A DNA stretch of 50,868 nucleotides from positions 1 to 50,868 of the forward strand of contig NZ_WBKP01000024.1 in assembly GCF_009602465.1 (NCBI RefSeq), given 5' to 3'. Shown here in pieces: positions 18,401-26,224 of this stretch; within the stretch, counting starts at the first letter, position 1, and the number at the start of each line of letters is the position of its first letter. The translations under genes were made by a program, and so were the position numbers. This stretch comes from Cumulibacter manganitolerans. Its GTDB lineage: Bacteria; Actinomycetota; Actinomycetes; Mycobacteriales; Antricoccaceae. The notes below the pieces were generated by a model that was given only the letters and a program-made list of their open reading frames with translations, was not told the origin of the DNA and ran no database searches.

Positions 18401-19577
18401 TCCGCGCAATCTCCACCTCACCCAGACGGTCGACGGTCGCCCCTAGCGTGCGGGGGGCCAGGTCCGCCGCGAGCTGCGCACGTTCGGCGGGGGTGAGGAT
18501 GCTCGCGGCGACCCGTTCCCACTCCGCGCGTTCGCTCGCCTCGGTGCTGCCCTTGTCCTTCTCGGGCCGCTGCGCCAGGCAGGCGGCCTGCGCCAGCTCG
18601 TACTGCACCGCCTTCGGTGGCTCGTGCCCATGTGCGTTGCGGTAGTCGCGTACCCGGGCGGCGTAGTCGGCCTCGATCTGCTGGCGTCGCTGGCTGAACG
18701 CGACAATCAGCGCCTCGGGCACCTGCGCGAGCTCGCGGATCGGCGCGACCGCGTCCGCCGGCTGGTCCGACCGGACCCGAAACGACCACCCGAGGCGGCT
18801 GTGCAGCTCGTCCTCCAGGACCCGGTTGTACCGCTCGGAGAACGCCACGTTCGCCTTGTACAGGCCCCGGGAGTCCAGGGTCAGCCACCGCTGCGACCCG
18901 TCCGGCAGGGTCGCGAGGACCTTGTTCGACATGACTAGGTGGGTGTGCAGGTCCGGGTCGCCGGCGCGGCTGGTGCGGTGCGTGAACGCCGCCGCGACCA
19001 ACCCGCTCACGTTCACGTGCCCGACACCGTCGGCACCGGTGCGGGCCGTGATCGCCTCCCGCTCGATCCACGCCAACGTGCTCGCAACGGCCACCTCATG
19101 CGCCGCCTCGATCTCGGCGGCGACCCCGGGAGTCGCTAAGGCCCACGCCACCGACACGCTCTTGACGGGGGAGAAGGTGCTGTCGAACCCGGCCACCGCC
19201 TGCCGCTCACCGCGGCGCTCTTCCTCCGCCCGCACCGCCGCTTCGTCGGCGGGGGACAGCGGGCCCATCTTCGCCAGCCGTGCCGCGATCCGCTCGTCCA
19301 CGGTCGCGAAGATCCGGTACCGCGAACCCAGCTGCTCACCCGTGTCCGGGTGCAATCCGAGCCCGAGCAGGTTCGCCAGCTGCGACTCCCGCACCTCACC
19401 AGACACGCCCACGGCCGCCAGCCCGGCACCCATCCACACCCCGGCCGGGTTGCCGCTGCGCACGTAGTACTCACCCAGCCGCTCGCCGGGCTCCCGCGGC
19501 TCATCCGCGCTAGCCACCATCGCCGTGTAGTAGCGATACCCGTCGCCAGCGCCGATCCGATGCAGGGTCGCCGTCAC
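15453..19577 (-). CDS. MobF-family conjugative relaxase-helicase (TraA/TrwC-like)
   Basis: A 1374-aa protein that nicks the transfer origin, binds covalently to the strand and unwinds it. The relaxase domain (1-~330) has the catalytic tyrosines near the N-terminus (GDGYRYYTAM; Y14/Y16/Y17) and the metal-binding histidine triad FTH...DPDLHTHLVMSN (H200, H211, H213). A superfamily 1 RecD-like helicase follows: Walker A LLVGPAGTGKTTTM (~540-553), Walker B LVIVDEAGM (~612-620), GDPRQLAAI and the late motif TAHRAQGLTVD (~845). The last ~350 residues are long charged helices, probably coiled coil. Length is typical of actinobacterial TraA-like relaxases. It is separated from the coupling-protein gene by the 9-kb catabolic operon. 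It looks intact. Confidence 0.94.
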   Translation of the reverse strand: MTATLHRIGAGDGYRYYTAMVASADEPREPGERLGEYYVRSGNPAGVWMGAGLAAVGVSGEVRESQLANLLGLGLHPDTGEQLGSRYRIFATVDERIAARLAKMGPLSPADEAAVRAEEERRGERQAVAGFDSTFSPVKSVSVAWALATPGVAAEIEAAHEVAVASTLAWIEREAITARTGADGVGHVNVSGLVAAAFTHRTSRAGDPDLHTHLVMSNKVLATLPDGSQRWLTLDSRGLYKANVAFSERYNRVLEDELHSRLGWSFRVRSDQPADAVAPIRELAQVPEALIVAFSQRRQQIEADYAARVRDYRNAHGHEPPKAVQYELAQAACLAQRPEKDKGSTEASERAEWERVAASILTPAERAQLAADLAPRTLGATVDRLGEVEIARIAGEVVAELQERRSDWTERHIAAAAQRHTATIRLPSPQARDELIAAITAAAGRLEDVVEVSVPERVRTPGELRRADGAPIWEAPASRRASTRTLLAAEARLLDAAREHTPARLPTASVDLVLGDHDLASDQLAVVRQLAEGERRVQLLVGPAGTGKTTTMRALVDVWQRAGGRPVRGLAPTAAAASVLRTETGMDQAATIDYWATLRRAGQPAAQFQPGELVIVDEAGMAGTLNLDRVVQAATRDGAHVVLVGDPRQLAAIASGGGLRLIQNEVGAAQLSTVWRFADVDPVTGKRVLREWEAEASLALRAGDAEAIEAYVEHDRVRSGSREAMLEDIYTAWQRDQAGDVESVMIATDNQTVQALSERVRADRIAAGHVTGPGVVLRNGSRASVGDIIVTRRNDRTLRVGGDFVKNGDLWTITELGSDGGLAVTGRHGVCVLPGGYVQANVELGYAMTAHRAQGLTVDHVHALVDDTLTREVLYVAATRGRRRNQLYTVTEHLLDAEAERPADPNQPARAVLRAVLEHSDAAVSATESIREEDERAASITTQLQRWRYVREHAGTDGALLDAALPAHVAADVRGDDAWPYLREVLHWRGEQAAEDLRRAYQSRPMAGADSPARVLAARLAEQPQPSAEAGDWLPAGGVDAYSDALLAAARDRAAELGARAAVGRPAWSSALGDLPQEPDARADWQHRAGMIAAYREAHDITSREPLGPEPANPLNREQWNRARTALPQPQPEQPEAGRPYGDLSVEDLQTRLVDTERLAARAERRFQAARSAEQAAGAGNEGPRAQEVDRDVATWTATLERLDQAEERAAAARQAADEAAELSTRLEQLEAHTPRRREREQWAHAVTAARAERDKAQQRAQAMTADAGHAAAGLPDAQHWPQVRAHASAGLHDAPARRERAVTEDRAERESAARSIAVLTRQIEMLQQQHRDLRMESERRADGYGTTSTAPAHMNDPDGPRYETERDHDYERG

Positions 19578-19777
19578 GCCCGCAGCCTATCCCACATTGG
19601 AATGCCTAAGGTGTGACGGGCTGAATGGCTTCAAAGGGCTTACAGGTAGAGTTGAAGTTGTCGACAGTGCGAATTGGTTGGCGAACCGAAGACGTACGAG
19701 CAGGCCTTGTTAAGTAGCTGAGACAACGAGGCACAACAGGGAACATATTGTGGCCAACACCAGAGGAGGATTCCCGA
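19578..19777. other. Candidate oriT region between relaxase and accessory gene
   Basis: A 200-nt gap, less GC-rich than its surroundings, between the divergent relaxase and coiled-coil/HTH genes. Relaxase genes commonly lie next to their oriT, and this is the only suitable gap. It contains short inverted repeats (for example GGTT-ggcg-AACC near 19675-19686) and several A/T-rich patches. No nic site can be assigned by eye. Confidence 0.35.
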
Positions 19778-20131
19778 GTGGCGACCCATCGGAGCGCAGC
19801 AGTGGCGGCCCGGCAACGCGTCAATGACCACCTGCAGGCGCAGATTGACCGGCTCACTTCTGCCGTTGAAGACGGCATCAAGGCCGTCGAGAACCTCGAG
19901 AAGGTGCAGCGTGAACGCGACGAGCTACTCACCACGCTCGATGCGCAACAGCGCGCCGCCGAAAGCGGTCTCAGCGCTGCCGTCGACGACCTACGGTCGC
20001 TCGGGAAGTCGAAGAAGGAAATCGCGCAGCTGCTCGACATCGACCCGCGCCTGATCCGCAGCCGGCGCCCCTCGTCATCCCCACAGACACGGGCAGCAGC
20101 CATGCCTGAGCAGGCACCATCAAGTACTTGA
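19778..20131 (+). CDS. Small coiled-coil/HTH protein, possible relaxosome accessory
   Basis: A 117-aa basic protein. Residues ~15-75 are a heptad-like coiled coil, followed by a compact helix-turn-helix-like segment (DDLRSLGKSKKEIAQLLDID, ~78-97) and a basic Arg/Ser tail. I chose the GTG at 19778 because AGGAGG at 19764-19769 is 8 nt upstream; a TTG at 19748 is the alternative. It is divergent from the relaxase gene across the likely oriT, where DNA-bending relaxosome accessory proteins are often encoded. That role is inferred from position and predicted shape only. Confidence 0.6.
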   Translation: MATHRSAAVAARQRVNDHLQAQIDRLTSAVEDGIKAVENLEKVQRERDELLTTLDAQQRAAESGLSAAVDDLRSLGKSKKEIAQLLDIDPRLIRSRRPSSSPQTRAAAMPEQAPSST

Positions 20132-20536
20132 GCCGACGGCGTGTTGTGGATGACTGTAAGACGGCTCGCAGACCATTGTTACTGCGCAGCAGCGGTACTG
20201 CCAGCAGTCGATGCGTTGCCATCGCGTAGGCATGTGGCGGCGCGATACACGGGTCCACCTTTAAGCTGCGAGGCCACCGATGCCTGACGGCCGCTGGACT
20301 CCACTTCGAAGGCGTCGCATGTGACGCCGTTTCTAGCGGTCGCGAGTTCATCGAAAACATTGATCCGCTGGGCCTTGGCCGACCTAGATGCGCTTGTTCA
20401 GGCGAATGCTGATCAGGTCTACCTATTGGGAACGAGTAGAGCGCGGCGTGTTTCGAACCCGGAATCCCGGGCTCAAGGGTGCTGCACGGGTGAGCGGCGC
20501 CGTTCGCGCCTGGCTTGGATCTGCTATTATCGCCGC
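20132..20536. other. Boundary between conjugation and metal-resistance regions
   Basis: 405 nt without a convincing gene. Both strands have open frames, but none has a start site or recognisable sequence. The last ~40 nt must hold the promoter of the ArsR-ATPase operon; an A/T-rich TGCTATTAT at 20522-20530 just before the ATG could be its -10 region. A short GTTTCGAACCCGG segment near 20448 looks tRNA-like but is not part of a tRNA. Confidence 0.4.
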
Positions 20537-20947
20537 ATGACGATGAATGCGGATGGGTGTGTCGCATTAGCTGTTGTGGACTTCGATCCTGCGGTCGCGT
20601 TGTTCCACAGCTTGTCCGACAGGACCCGGCTGGCGATCGTGCGCCGACTCGCTGCGGGAGAAGCGCGGGTGGCTGATCTTGTGGCCGAGACCGGTTTGGC
20701 GCAGTCGACGGTGTCGGCGCATGTGGCGTGTCTGCGGGACTGTGATCTGGTGCGGGGGCGACCTGAGGGTAGGCAGGTGTTCTACTCGCTGACGTGCCCC
20801 GAGCTGATGGATGTGCTGTCCTCGGCGGAAACTCTTCTGGCTGCGACCGGTAACGCGGTCGCGTTGTGCCCGGCCTACGGCGCCGATGCCGCCTCCGCTG
20901 CCTCAGCGAAGCAGGCAGTTGCCCACCGCACGGGGAACGCTCGATGA
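20537..20947 (+). CDS. ArsR/SmtB-family metal sensor, CmtR-like cysteines
   Basis: A 136-aa winged-helix repressor. The HTH covers ~45-75, with a Cys pair in the recognition helix (HVACLRDCDLV; C65 and C69) and a further Cys near the C-terminus (C111 in LCPAYG). Mycobacterial CmtR binds Cd/Pb through Cys57, Cys61 and Cys102; the spacing here (4, then 42) almost repeats that pattern. Soft-metal (Pb, Cd, possibly Zn) sensing is therefore likely. I chose the ATG at 20537; the long upstream frame has no ribosome site. It overlaps the ATPase start by 4 nt (ATGA), so it is autoregulated with the whole cluster. C8 and C87 are extra thiols. Confidence 0.85.
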   Translation: MTMNADGCVALAVVDFDPAVALFHSLSDRTRLAIVRRLAAGEARVADLVAETGLAQSTVSAHVACLRDCDLVRGRPEGRQVFYSLTCPELMDVLSSAETLLAATGNAVALCPAYGADAASAASAKQAVAHRTGNAR

Positions 20948-22908
20948 GTGACGCGTGCGGTTGTGACGACGGGCCGGCCACGGGGGAGCAGTCCGGTGAT
21001 GGTGCGCCGGAACGGCTGTGGCAGGTCAGGGAGTTCCAGTTCGCGGCGGTCTCTGGGGTGTTCCTGCTTGCCGCGCTAGTCGCCGGCTGGGCTGACGCCG
21101 CTCGCCCGGTACAGCTCACGCTGGAAGCGGCGGCGTTGTTGGCCGGTGCGTACACGTTCGTGCCCGCCACGCTGAAACGGCTGGCCCGCGGCAAGATCGG
21201 GGTCGGCACGCTGATGACGATCGCCGCGGTCGGCGCGGTCGTCCTTGGCGAGGTCGGCGAGGCCGCGATGCTGGCCTTCCTTTTCTCCATCAGCGAGGGC
21301 CTGGAGGAGTACTCCTTGGCCCGCACCCGCCGTGGTCTGCGGGCCCTGCTGTCGCTGGTCCCCGAACGGGCCACGGTGCTGCGCGGCGGTACCGAGATCG
21401 AGGTGGACCCGGCCGGGCTGCGGATCGGTGACCGGATGCTGCTCAAGCCGGGGGAGCGGGTCGCCACCGACGGGATCATCCGGGAGGGCCGCACCACCCT
21501 CGACGTCTCGGCGATCACCGGAGAATCCATGCCGGTGGAGGCAGGGCCATCGAGCGAGGTGTTCGCCGGGTCGATTAATGGCACCGGTGTGCTCGAGGTC
21601 GAGGTCACCACTACCGCCGAAGACAACTCCCTGGCCCGGATCGTGCGGATCGTGGAGGCCGAACAAACCCGCAAGGGCGCCTCACAGCGCCTCGCGGACC
21701 GGATCGCCAAACCTCTGGTGCCCGGCGTCATGATCGCCGCTGCGCTGATCGCGGTGATCGGCAGCCTGCTGGGTGACCCGTCGACCTGGATTGAGCGTGC
21801 CCTCGTGGTCCTGGTGGCCGCCTCACCGTGCGCCCTGGCGATCTCGGTCCCGGTCGCTGTGGTCTCCGCGGTCGGTGCGGCCAGCAAGCTGGGCGTGCTG
21901 GTCAAGGGAGGCGCGGCACTCGAAGCCCTCGGCCAGGTCCGCGGCGTGGCGCTGGACAAGACCGGCACCCTCACCGCGAACCGGCCCGTCGTCATCGACG
22001 TCGTCACCACAGACGGCGTCAGCCGCGAGCAGGTCCTGCGCCTGGCCGCGGCCCTGGAGGCGCGCAGCGAACACCCCCTCGCCCGGGCGATCCTGGCGGC
22101 CACGGATGACGTCACCGCAGCCGCGGATGTGGAAGCAGTCACCGGAGCCGGGCTCACCGGTCGCCTGCACGGACGTCGGATTCGGCTAGGGCGCCCTGGC
22201 TGGCTCGACGCCGGCCCACTGATCGCGGACGTCGCGCGGATGCAGCAAGCCGGCGCCACCGCAGTGCTGATCGAGCACGACGGCGAGGTCATCGGCGCGA
22301 TCGCGGTCCGTGACGAGCTGCGACCGGAAGCCGCCGAGGTCATCGCACAGCTGCGCCGGGACGGCTATCACGTCGCCATGCTCACCGGTGACAACCACGC
22401 CACCGCCGCCGCGCTAGCCAGCGACGTCGCGATCACCGACGTCCACGCCGAGCTGCGCCCTGAGGACAAGGCCCAGCTGATCCGCCAGCTGCGCACCCAA
22501 CGACCCACCGCGATGGTCGGTGACGGCGTCAACGACGCACCCGCCCTGGCCACGGCCGACCTAGGCATCGCCATGGGCGCGATGGGCAGCGACGTGGCGA
22601 TCGAGACCGCCGACGTCGCGCTGATGGGCGAGGACCTGCGCCACCTTCCGCTGGCCTTCAGCCACGCCCGACACGCTCGCCGGATCATGCTGCAGAACGT
22701 CGGTCTGTCGCTCGGACTGATCATCATCCTGATGCCGCTCGCGCTGCTCGGCATCCTCGGGCTGGCCGCGGTGGTGCTGGTCCACGAGCTGGCCGAGGTC
22801 GTCGTGATCGCCAACGGTGTGCGCGCCGGGCGCACCTCACCGCTCCAAGACACAACGGGTGCGGGCCAAGCCCTGCTCAGATCCGATGCGGCACGGGCGG
22901 CCGCGTGA
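20944..22908 (+). CDS. Heavy-metal P1B-type ATPase (PbrA/CadA/CtpJ-like, SPC motif)
   Basis: A 654-aa exporter of a divalent soft metal. There is no folded N-terminal HMA domain, only a short N-terminal CGC (MSDACGCDDG). Core motifs are TGESMPVE, the membrane metal site ASPCALAI (S294-P295-C296), phosphorylation DKTGT (D338), SEHPLARAI and MVGDGVNDAPAL. CadA/ZntA/PbrA pumps normally carry CPC; SPC, together with a His-Glu pair in the last helix (H614-E615 in LVHELAEVVV), is typical of the P1B-4 group (CoaT/CtpD/CtpJ; Co, Fe, sometimes Zn/Cd). The neighbours (lspA, uppP) instead argue for a Pb-resistance pump like PbrA, so metal identity is open. It is coupled to the upstream sensor and to lspA by 4-nt overlaps. 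Confidence 0.9.
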   Translation: MSDACGCDDGPATGEQSGDGAPERLWQVREFQFAAVSGVFLLAALVAGWADAARPVQLTLEAAALLAGAYTFVPATLKRLARGKIGVGTLMTIAAVGAVVLGEVGEAAMLAFLFSISEGLEEYSLARTRRGLRALLSLVPERATVLRGGTEIEVDPAGLRIGDRMLLKPGERVATDGIIREGRTTLDVSAITGESMPVEAGPSSEVFAGSINGTGVLEVEVTTTAEDNSLARIVRIVEAEQTRKGASQRLADRIAKPLVPGVMIAAALIAVIGSLLGDPSTWIERALVVLVAASPCALAISVPVAVVSAVGAASKLGVLVKGGAALEALGQVRGVALDKTGTLTANRPVVIDVVTTDGVSREQVLRLAAALEARSEHPLARAILAATDDVTAAADVEAVTGAGLTGRLHGRRIRLGRPGWLDAGPLIADVARMQQAGATAVLIEHDGEVIGAIAVRDELRPEAAEVIAQLRRDGYHVAMLTGDNHATAAALASDVAITDVHAELRPEDKAQLIRQLRTQRPTAMVGDGVNDAPALATADLGIAMGAMGSDVAIETADVALMGEDLRHLPLAFSHARHARRIMLQNVGLSLGLIIILMPLALLGILGLAAVVLVHELAEVVVIANGVRAGRTSPLQDTTGAGQALLRSDAARAAA

Positions 22909-23402
22909 CCGCGCGCAGATGGACCCGCCCACGCATCGCGCTGGCGCTCAGCGTCGCATTACTGATCACGCTCGACCTCAGCGTGAAAGCGTGGGCCGCG
23001 CAGGCGCTAGCCGGCGGCGGCACGGTGGGTCTGCACGTGATTGATCTGCGCCTGGTGTTCAACTCAGGAATGGCTTTCGGTCTCGGCGACATCCTGCCCG
23101 CCTGGGTCATTCTTGCACTCACGGGACTGGTCACCGCCGGCCTCGCGGTGCTCATCTGGCGCACCGCAAATAGCGCTACGCTACCTGTGCGGATCGGCCT
23201 GGCCGCGGTGCTGAGCGGAGCGTCTGCCAACCTGCTCGACCGCGCCGCTGACGGAGCCGTGACCGACTACCTGCACACCGGCTGGTTTCCGACCTTCAAC
23301 CTCGCCGACGTCTTCATCACCACAGGCGCCGCCGCACTGGTCATGGCACTGTGGCGAAGCACCGAGCCACCAGGCGCCACCGAGTCGGGTCTAAGAGAAT
23401 GA
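22905..23402 (+). CDS. lspA: Signal peptidase II (LspA), PbrC-like context
   Basis: A 165-aa membrane aspartyl protease that removes lipoprotein signal peptides. It has four helices and the conserved VFNSGMAFGL, NLLDR...GAVTDYL (catalytic D121) and FNLADVFI (D135) motifs. It starts with a GTG that overlaps the ATPase stop (GTGA). In Cupriavidus metallidurans the lead operon pairs the pump PbrA with PbrB (an undecaprenyl-pyrophosphate phosphatase) and PbrC (LspA); here LspA and UppP follow the ATPase in the same way, so this copy is likely an accessory of metal resistance and not the housekeeping enzyme. Confidence 0.92.
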   Translation: MTARRWTRPRIALALSVALLITLDLSVKAWAAQALAGGGTVGLHVIDLRLVFNSGMAFGLGDILPAWVILALTGLVTAGLAVLIWRTANSATLPVRIGLAAVLSGASANLLDRAADGAVTDYLHTGWFPTFNLADVFITTGAAALVMALWRSTEPPGATESGLRE

Positions 23403-23481
23403 GTCAGGTGCCACACGAGCCTGACCGTTCAACGCCAGCCAAGCCGGCCCAGGGTGCGATCGCCCTCACGCCACTGGAGAG

Positions 23482-23610
23482 AGGCTCGAAGGCAATCTGG
23501 GCGGGTGGTCGTATTTCTGGGGGGATCAGGTCCACTTTCACACCGGCTAGTTCGCCACCTTCAACCTCGCCGACGTCCTGATCGCCGAGGTCGCCGGACT
23601 GCTGATCCTC
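23482..23610 (+). pseudogene. Decayed fragment of a second lspA (C-terminal part)
   Basis: In the gap after lspA, one frame reads EGNL...QVHFHTG, stop, FATFNLADVLI. This matches the intact gene's NLLDR...DYLHTGWF, PTFNLADVFI region with a stop codon (TAG at 23548-23550) replacing the Trp. The upstream 120 residues are absent and there is no start. It is a remnant left by duplication or recombination between two related metal clusters. The nucleotide match around FNLAD is clear; the outer limits are approximate. Confidence 0.75.
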
Positions 23611-23747
23611 GCAGCCGGAACGAACGACAGCGGGCTGGCTGACACCCGATCTCCCACGGCCGCACGGTCGCACGTCTGGCCCGATCGCACCGGAGCTGAA
23701 ATCAACCACCGGCTCGTGGCCGCCAGGCCAAGAGAGGACCCCGCATC

Positions 23748-24587
23748 TTGTCCTGGTTCAGCGCCATCGTCCTTGGGCTGGTGCAGGGGCTCACCGAGTT
23801 CCTGCCAATCTCTTCCTCGGCCCACCTGCGCCTGGTGGCTGAGCTCGCCGGTTGGCCCGACCCGGGAGCCGCGTTCACCGCCGTCACGCAACTGGGCACG
23901 GAGACCGCCGTCCTCGTGTACTTCCGGGTCGAGATCACTGCCATCGTCACCACCTGGACGCGGGCCATCTGGGCCCCCAGCCTGCGCTCCGATCCGCGCG
24001 CCCGCTTGGGCTGGTATATCTTGCTCGGCACCTTGCCCATCGCGATCCTCGGCATCGCGTTGCAAGACCCGATCGAGACCGCCTTCCGCGACCTGCGTAT
24101 CGTCGCCGCCACCCTGATCGGCTTCGGCCTGATCCTCGGTCTCGCCGACAGAATCGCGACGAATCAGCAGCCGCTCCACCGAATGATCACCTACCATGCC
24201 CTTGCCTTCGGGTTCGCCCAGGCGCTCGCCCTGATCCCCGGCGTCTCGCGGTCCGGTGGCACTATCACCGCCGGGCTCCTGCTCGGCTACCGCCGCGAGG
24301 CCGCCGCTCGGATCTCCTTCCTGCTTGCCATCCCGGCGGTTCTCGCCTCGGGAACCCTCGAATTGACCAAGATCGGCACCGCCAACACCCCACCGTGGGG
24401 GCCGACCGCTCTGGCCACCCTGGTCTCGTTCGTCGTCGGGTACGCCGTCATCGCCTGGCTGCTGCGTTACCTCACCGACCACCGATTCACCGCCTTCGTC
24501 GCCTACCGCGTCCTTCTGGGCAGCATCGTCCTGGCGCTCCTCGGCATCGGAGGACTCCATCCCGGCACGGCCGCGAACGCCAACTAG
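23748..24587 (+). CDS. uppP: Undecaprenyl-diphosphate phosphatase (UppP/BacA), PbrB-like context
   Basis: A 279-aa membrane phosphatase of the BacA family (usual length ~265-280). The two family signatures are intact: GLTEFLPISSSAHLRL (~14-29) and PGVSRSGGTITAGLLLGYRR (~165-184). It recycles the C55 lipid carrier and releases phosphate outside the membrane. In pbr-type lead resistance, this phosphate is proposed to precipitate exported Pb. The start is TTG at 23748 with AGAGAGG ~11 nt upstream. The 345-nt gap from lspA is filled by the lspA remnant. Confidence 0.92.
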   Translation: MSWFSAIVLGLVQGLTEFLPISSSAHLRLVAELAGWPDPGAAFTAVTQLGTETAVLVYFRVEITAIVTTWTRAIWAPSLRSDPRARLGWYILLGTLPIAILGIALQDPIETAFRDLRIVAATLIGFGLILGLADRIATNQQPLHRMITYHALAFGFAQALALIPGVSRSGGTITAGLLLGYRREAAARISFLLAIPAVLASGTLELTKIGTANTPPWGPTALATLVSFVVGYAVIAWLLRYLTDHRFTAFVAYRVLLGSIVLALLGIGGLHPGTAANAN

Positions 24588-24853
24588 GGACCCTTGAGGA
24601 CCCCAGGCAGCTCAACTCTGTGGGGTTGTGCGGGACGGCTCAACTTCGGCGACGGCGATCGCGCACCGAGGCCCGGCAAGGTCCGTTACTGGCCAAGCCA
24701 CGGGGGCGGCCGGGTAGCGGGCACGCTCGCGAGTTCGCCCAGGGCCAAGGGCCATCGTGCCTGTCGGGGCGACTCCGGCCTCGCACTGCAGGTCAACTTG
24801 CCCGGTCACGGGAAACGGCGCGAGCTTCCGGACAGGGACGACTAAGGTAAATT

Positions 24854-24862
24854 TGATAATCA
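24854..24862. promoter_or_regulatory. Candidate ArsR operator (TGAT-A-ATCA)
   Basis: A short perfect dyad TGATAATCA in an A/T-rich patch (AAATTTGATAATCAT) about 20 nt before the start of the second ArsR gene. ArsR/SmtB zinc sensors typically bind A/T-rich imperfect palindromes overlapping the promoter. The GAGGAG ribosome site follows at 24872-24877. Confidence 0.45.
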
Positions 24863-24882
24863 TCCTGGCGTGAGGAGCGGGT

Positions 24883-25278
24883 GTGGTTCACCAGGCGCCC
24901 GTGGTCGGATCCGGCGCCTGCATCGCGGAACACGTCGCCGGGACCGGGTTTCAGGTCACTTGGCCGCTGCTGGTCTGCGCCGAGGAGTCGGCAAGGATCG
25001 CGGACACCTTCGCGCTGTTGGCCGATCCGGGACGGGTCCGGGTGGTGTTCGCCCTCCTGGACGCCGGTGAGACCCTGCTCTGCGACGTGGCCGAGATGGT
25101 CGAGATGTCATCCTCGGCGCTCTCCCATGCGTTGCGGCTACTGCGCACCGCCGGACTCGTCACCAATCGACGCGACGGCCGGATGGTGCACTACCGCCTG
25201 GCCGACAGCCACGTGCGGCTCCTGCTCGACATCACCCGGGAACACCTCGGGCACACCGCCGGCGCCCGGGGTGTGTGA
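24883..25278 (+). CDS. ArsR/SmtB-family zinc/cobalt-type sensor with complete alpha5 site
   Basis: A 131-aa repressor with a winged HTH at ~65-102 (CDVAEMVEMSSSALSHALRLL). The C-terminal helix reads DSHVRLLLDITREHLGH: D108, H110, H121, H124. This is the exact alpha5 spacing D-x-H-x10-H-x2-H of SmtB/CzrA-type sensors, predicting Zn (or Co) binding between the dimer's alpha5 helices. That differs from the thiol sensor at the head of the cluster, so the zinc exporter part is probably regulated on its own. Start GTG 24883 with GAGGAG 5 nt upstream. The downstream CDF begins within 5 nt of its stop. Confidence 0.87.
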   Translation: MVHQAPVVGSGACIAEHVAGTGFQVTWPLLVCAEESARIADTFALLADPGRVRVVFALLDAGETLLCDVAEMVEMSSSALSHALRLLRTAGLVTNRRDGRMVHYRLADSHVRLLLDITREHLGHTAGARGV

Positions 25279-25282
25279 ACCC

Positions 25283-26191
25283 GTGGGCCACGGGCACAGT
25301 CACGGGCACGGGGGCGCCGCGACGGCGGGGGCCCGCCACCGCACCCCGCTGCTGATCGCGTTCGCGCTGACCGCCGCCTACATGCTCGTCGAGCTCGTGG
25401 TGGGACTGGCCACCGGTTCATTGGCGCTGCTCTCCGACGCCGCCCACATGGGCACCGACCTGCTCGGCCTGGGGATGGCGTTGGCAGCGATCATCCTCGC
25501 GCAGGCCTCGGCTCATCCCCAGCGCACCTTCGGCACCTACCGGCTGGAGGTCCTCGCGGCGCTGGCCAACGGGGTGCTGCTGTTCGGCGTTGCCGGCTAC
25601 GTGCTGTTCGAGGCGTGGCAGCGGTTGACCTCGCCCCCGGAGGTGCCCGGGCTGCCGATGCTGATGGTCGCGGTCGTCGGGCTGATCGTGAACCTGATCA
25701 GCTTCCGGCTGTTGATGGCCGGGGCCAAGGAGTCCCTGAACGTCAAGGGCGCCTACCTGGAGGTCTTTTCCGACATGCTGGGCTCGGTCGGGGTGATCGT
25801 GGCGGCCATCATCATCTTCACCACCGGCTGGCGCTACGCCGACCCGCTCATCGGTGCCGGAATCGGGTTGTTCATCCTGCCCCGCACCTGGCGGCTGACC
25901 GCGCAGGCGCTGCGGATCCTGATGGAGGTTGCCCCGGCCGGTCTCGACGTCGACGAGGTCCAGGACCGCATCCTCCGGCTCCCCGGTGTCGCCGGCGTCC
26001 ACGACCTGCACATCTGGACCGTCACCTCGGGACTGGAGACTGCCAGCGGCCACGTCGTGCTGGCCGAGGACGCCGACCTGCACGCCGTCCTCGACCGGGT
26101 CACCACTCTGCTGGCCGAGGAATACCATGTCACCCACGCCACCATCCAATGCGAGCCGGCCAGCCACGAGGATCATGTCAACCCCATCTGA
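25283..26191 (+). CDS. Cation diffusion facilitator (CzcD/ZitB-like Zn/Cd exporter)
   Basis: A 302-aa CDF transporter. It has a His-rich start (GHGHSHGHG), six membrane helices to ~210 and a C-terminal cytoplasmic domain with HDLHIWTVTSG. The transport site of helix 2 is intact (SDAAHMGTD; H55, D59). In helix 5 the usual HxxxD reads ExxxD (YLEVFSD; E160, D164), which may change metal preference. The GTG at 25283 gives the usual N-terminus; the GTG at 25271, overlapping the ArsR stop, is possible. It is co-transcribed with the zinc sensor. Confidence 0.9.
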   Translation: MGHGHSHGHGGAATAGARHRTPLLIAFALTAAYMLVELVVGLATGSLALLSDAAHMGTDLLGLGMALAAIILAQASAHPQRTFGTYRLEVLAALANGVLLFGVAGYVLFEAWQRLTSPPEVPGLPMLMVAVVGLIVNLISFRLLMAGAKESLNVKGAYLEVFSDMLGSVGVIVAAIIIFTTGWRYADPLIGAGIGLFILPRTWRLTAQALRILMEVAPAGLDVDEVQDRILRLPGVAGVHDLHIWTVTSGLETASGHVVLAEDADLHAVLDRVTTLLAEEYHVTHATIQCEPASHEDHVNPI

Positions 26192-26224
26192 GAGCACCGC
26201 CGCCCGCGCCCATGGGCGCGAACG

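Noticed and set aside
16503-18446. 647-codon plus-strand open frame inside the relaxase gene
   Set aside because: Composition is low complexity for a protein, and the minus strand carries relaxase/helicase motifs across the same span.
20440-20490. tRNA-like GTTTCGAACCCGG segment
   Set aside because: No acceptor stem, anticodon arm or CCA end can be folded on either strand.
19971-22343. 790-codon minus-strand open frame opposite the ArsR/ATPase genes
   Set aside because: It is a Ser/Arg/Pro-rich antisense shadow of the ATPase gene with no domain.
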